This document shows positions 12,917-12,950 of a DNA stretch of 12,950 bases, piece after piece. Position 1 is the first letter of the stretch. Each line of letters starts with the position of its first letter. The stretch is from assembly GCA_035555315.1 (NCBI GenBank), contig DATMGU010000028.1:1-12950 (forward strand), in the 5' to 3' direction. This stretch comes from DATMGU01 sp035555315. Lineage in GTDB: Bacteria > Pseudomonadota > Alphaproteobacteria > ATCC43930 > CGMCC-115725. The notes under the pieces were generated by a model, which was not told the origin of the DNA, searched no databases, and worked only from the letters and a program-made list of their open reading frames with translations. The position numbers and the translations under genes are program-made.

Positions 12917-12950
12917 ATGCCGTCGAATAGTGAAATCACCACTTCCCAGC
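12917..12950 (+). CDS. Start of an unidentified gene, cut by the window edge
   Basis: ATG 12917 is preceded by AGAGGAA (12901-12907) at about 9 bases and opens a frame reading MPSNSEITTSQ to the window end. An alternative ATG at 12907 reads only MDAHAVE before a stop, so 12917 is preferred. The gene diverges from the sulfatase across 159 bp. Eleven residues are too few to assign a family. By position it may be a regulator or transporter of the sulfatase/M81 locus, but this is speculation. Confidence 0.5.
   Translation, partial: MPSNSEITTSQ

Overview
The window looks like chromosomal DNA of a high-GC alphaproteobacterium, probably in or near the Rhodospirillales. This is inferred from gene content and codon style (a pgsA/molybdenum-cofactor cluster, a TPR-glycosyltransferase fusion, ACS-family MFS, M81 and sulfatase genes); there is no rRNA or phylogenetic marker to confirm it. 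No rRNA, tRNA, CRISPR array or intact transposase was seen.

Left part (1-2621), accessory and partly decayed: a gene-free stretch holds a 163-bp element bounded by perfect 16-bp inverted repeats (223-385). Next comes a small DUF1330-family gene with an apparent one-base frameshift near its start, divergent from a MarR-family regulator; a 14-bp palindrome lies between them. A sharply AT-rich island (about 1290-1860) follows, carrying a gene for a small exported LprI/DUF1311-like protein. After it lies the 3' remnant of an HlyC/RtxC-type toxin-activating acyltransferase, and then a stretch without a recognisable gene.

Centre (2622-6697), a tight plus-strand operon: pgsA (phosphatidylglycerophosphate synthase), then mobB, moeA, moaD and moaE. 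The moa genes encode the two subunits of molybdopterin synthase, MoeA inserts molybdenum, and MobB assists the nucleotide-attachment step. An alpha/beta hydrolase gene overlaps the moaE stop codon. The mobB-moeA and moeA-moaD junctions contain very short ORFs whose stops and starts overlap, a layout suited to translational coupling or reinitiation.

Right part (6829-12950): an ACS-family MFS transporter and a TPR/glycosyltransferase-like protein run on the plus strand. They converge with a minus-strand pair, a Tat-exported sulfatase followed by an M81 (MlrC-like) metallopeptidase; the TPR and M81 coding regions overlap tail to tail by 41 bp. The sulfatase shares a 159-bp divergent intergenic region, containing a 21-bp near-palindrome, with a plus-strand gene of which only the first 11 codons lie in the window. 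An exported sulfatase, a metallopeptidase and an organic-anion transporter suggest catabolism of a sulfated or amidated organic compound, but no substrate can be named.

I did not find a convincing new multi-gene system. The least explained items are the inverted-repeat element at 223-385, the AT-rich island with the broken acyltransferase, and the chained mini-ORFs in the molybdenum-cofactor operon.
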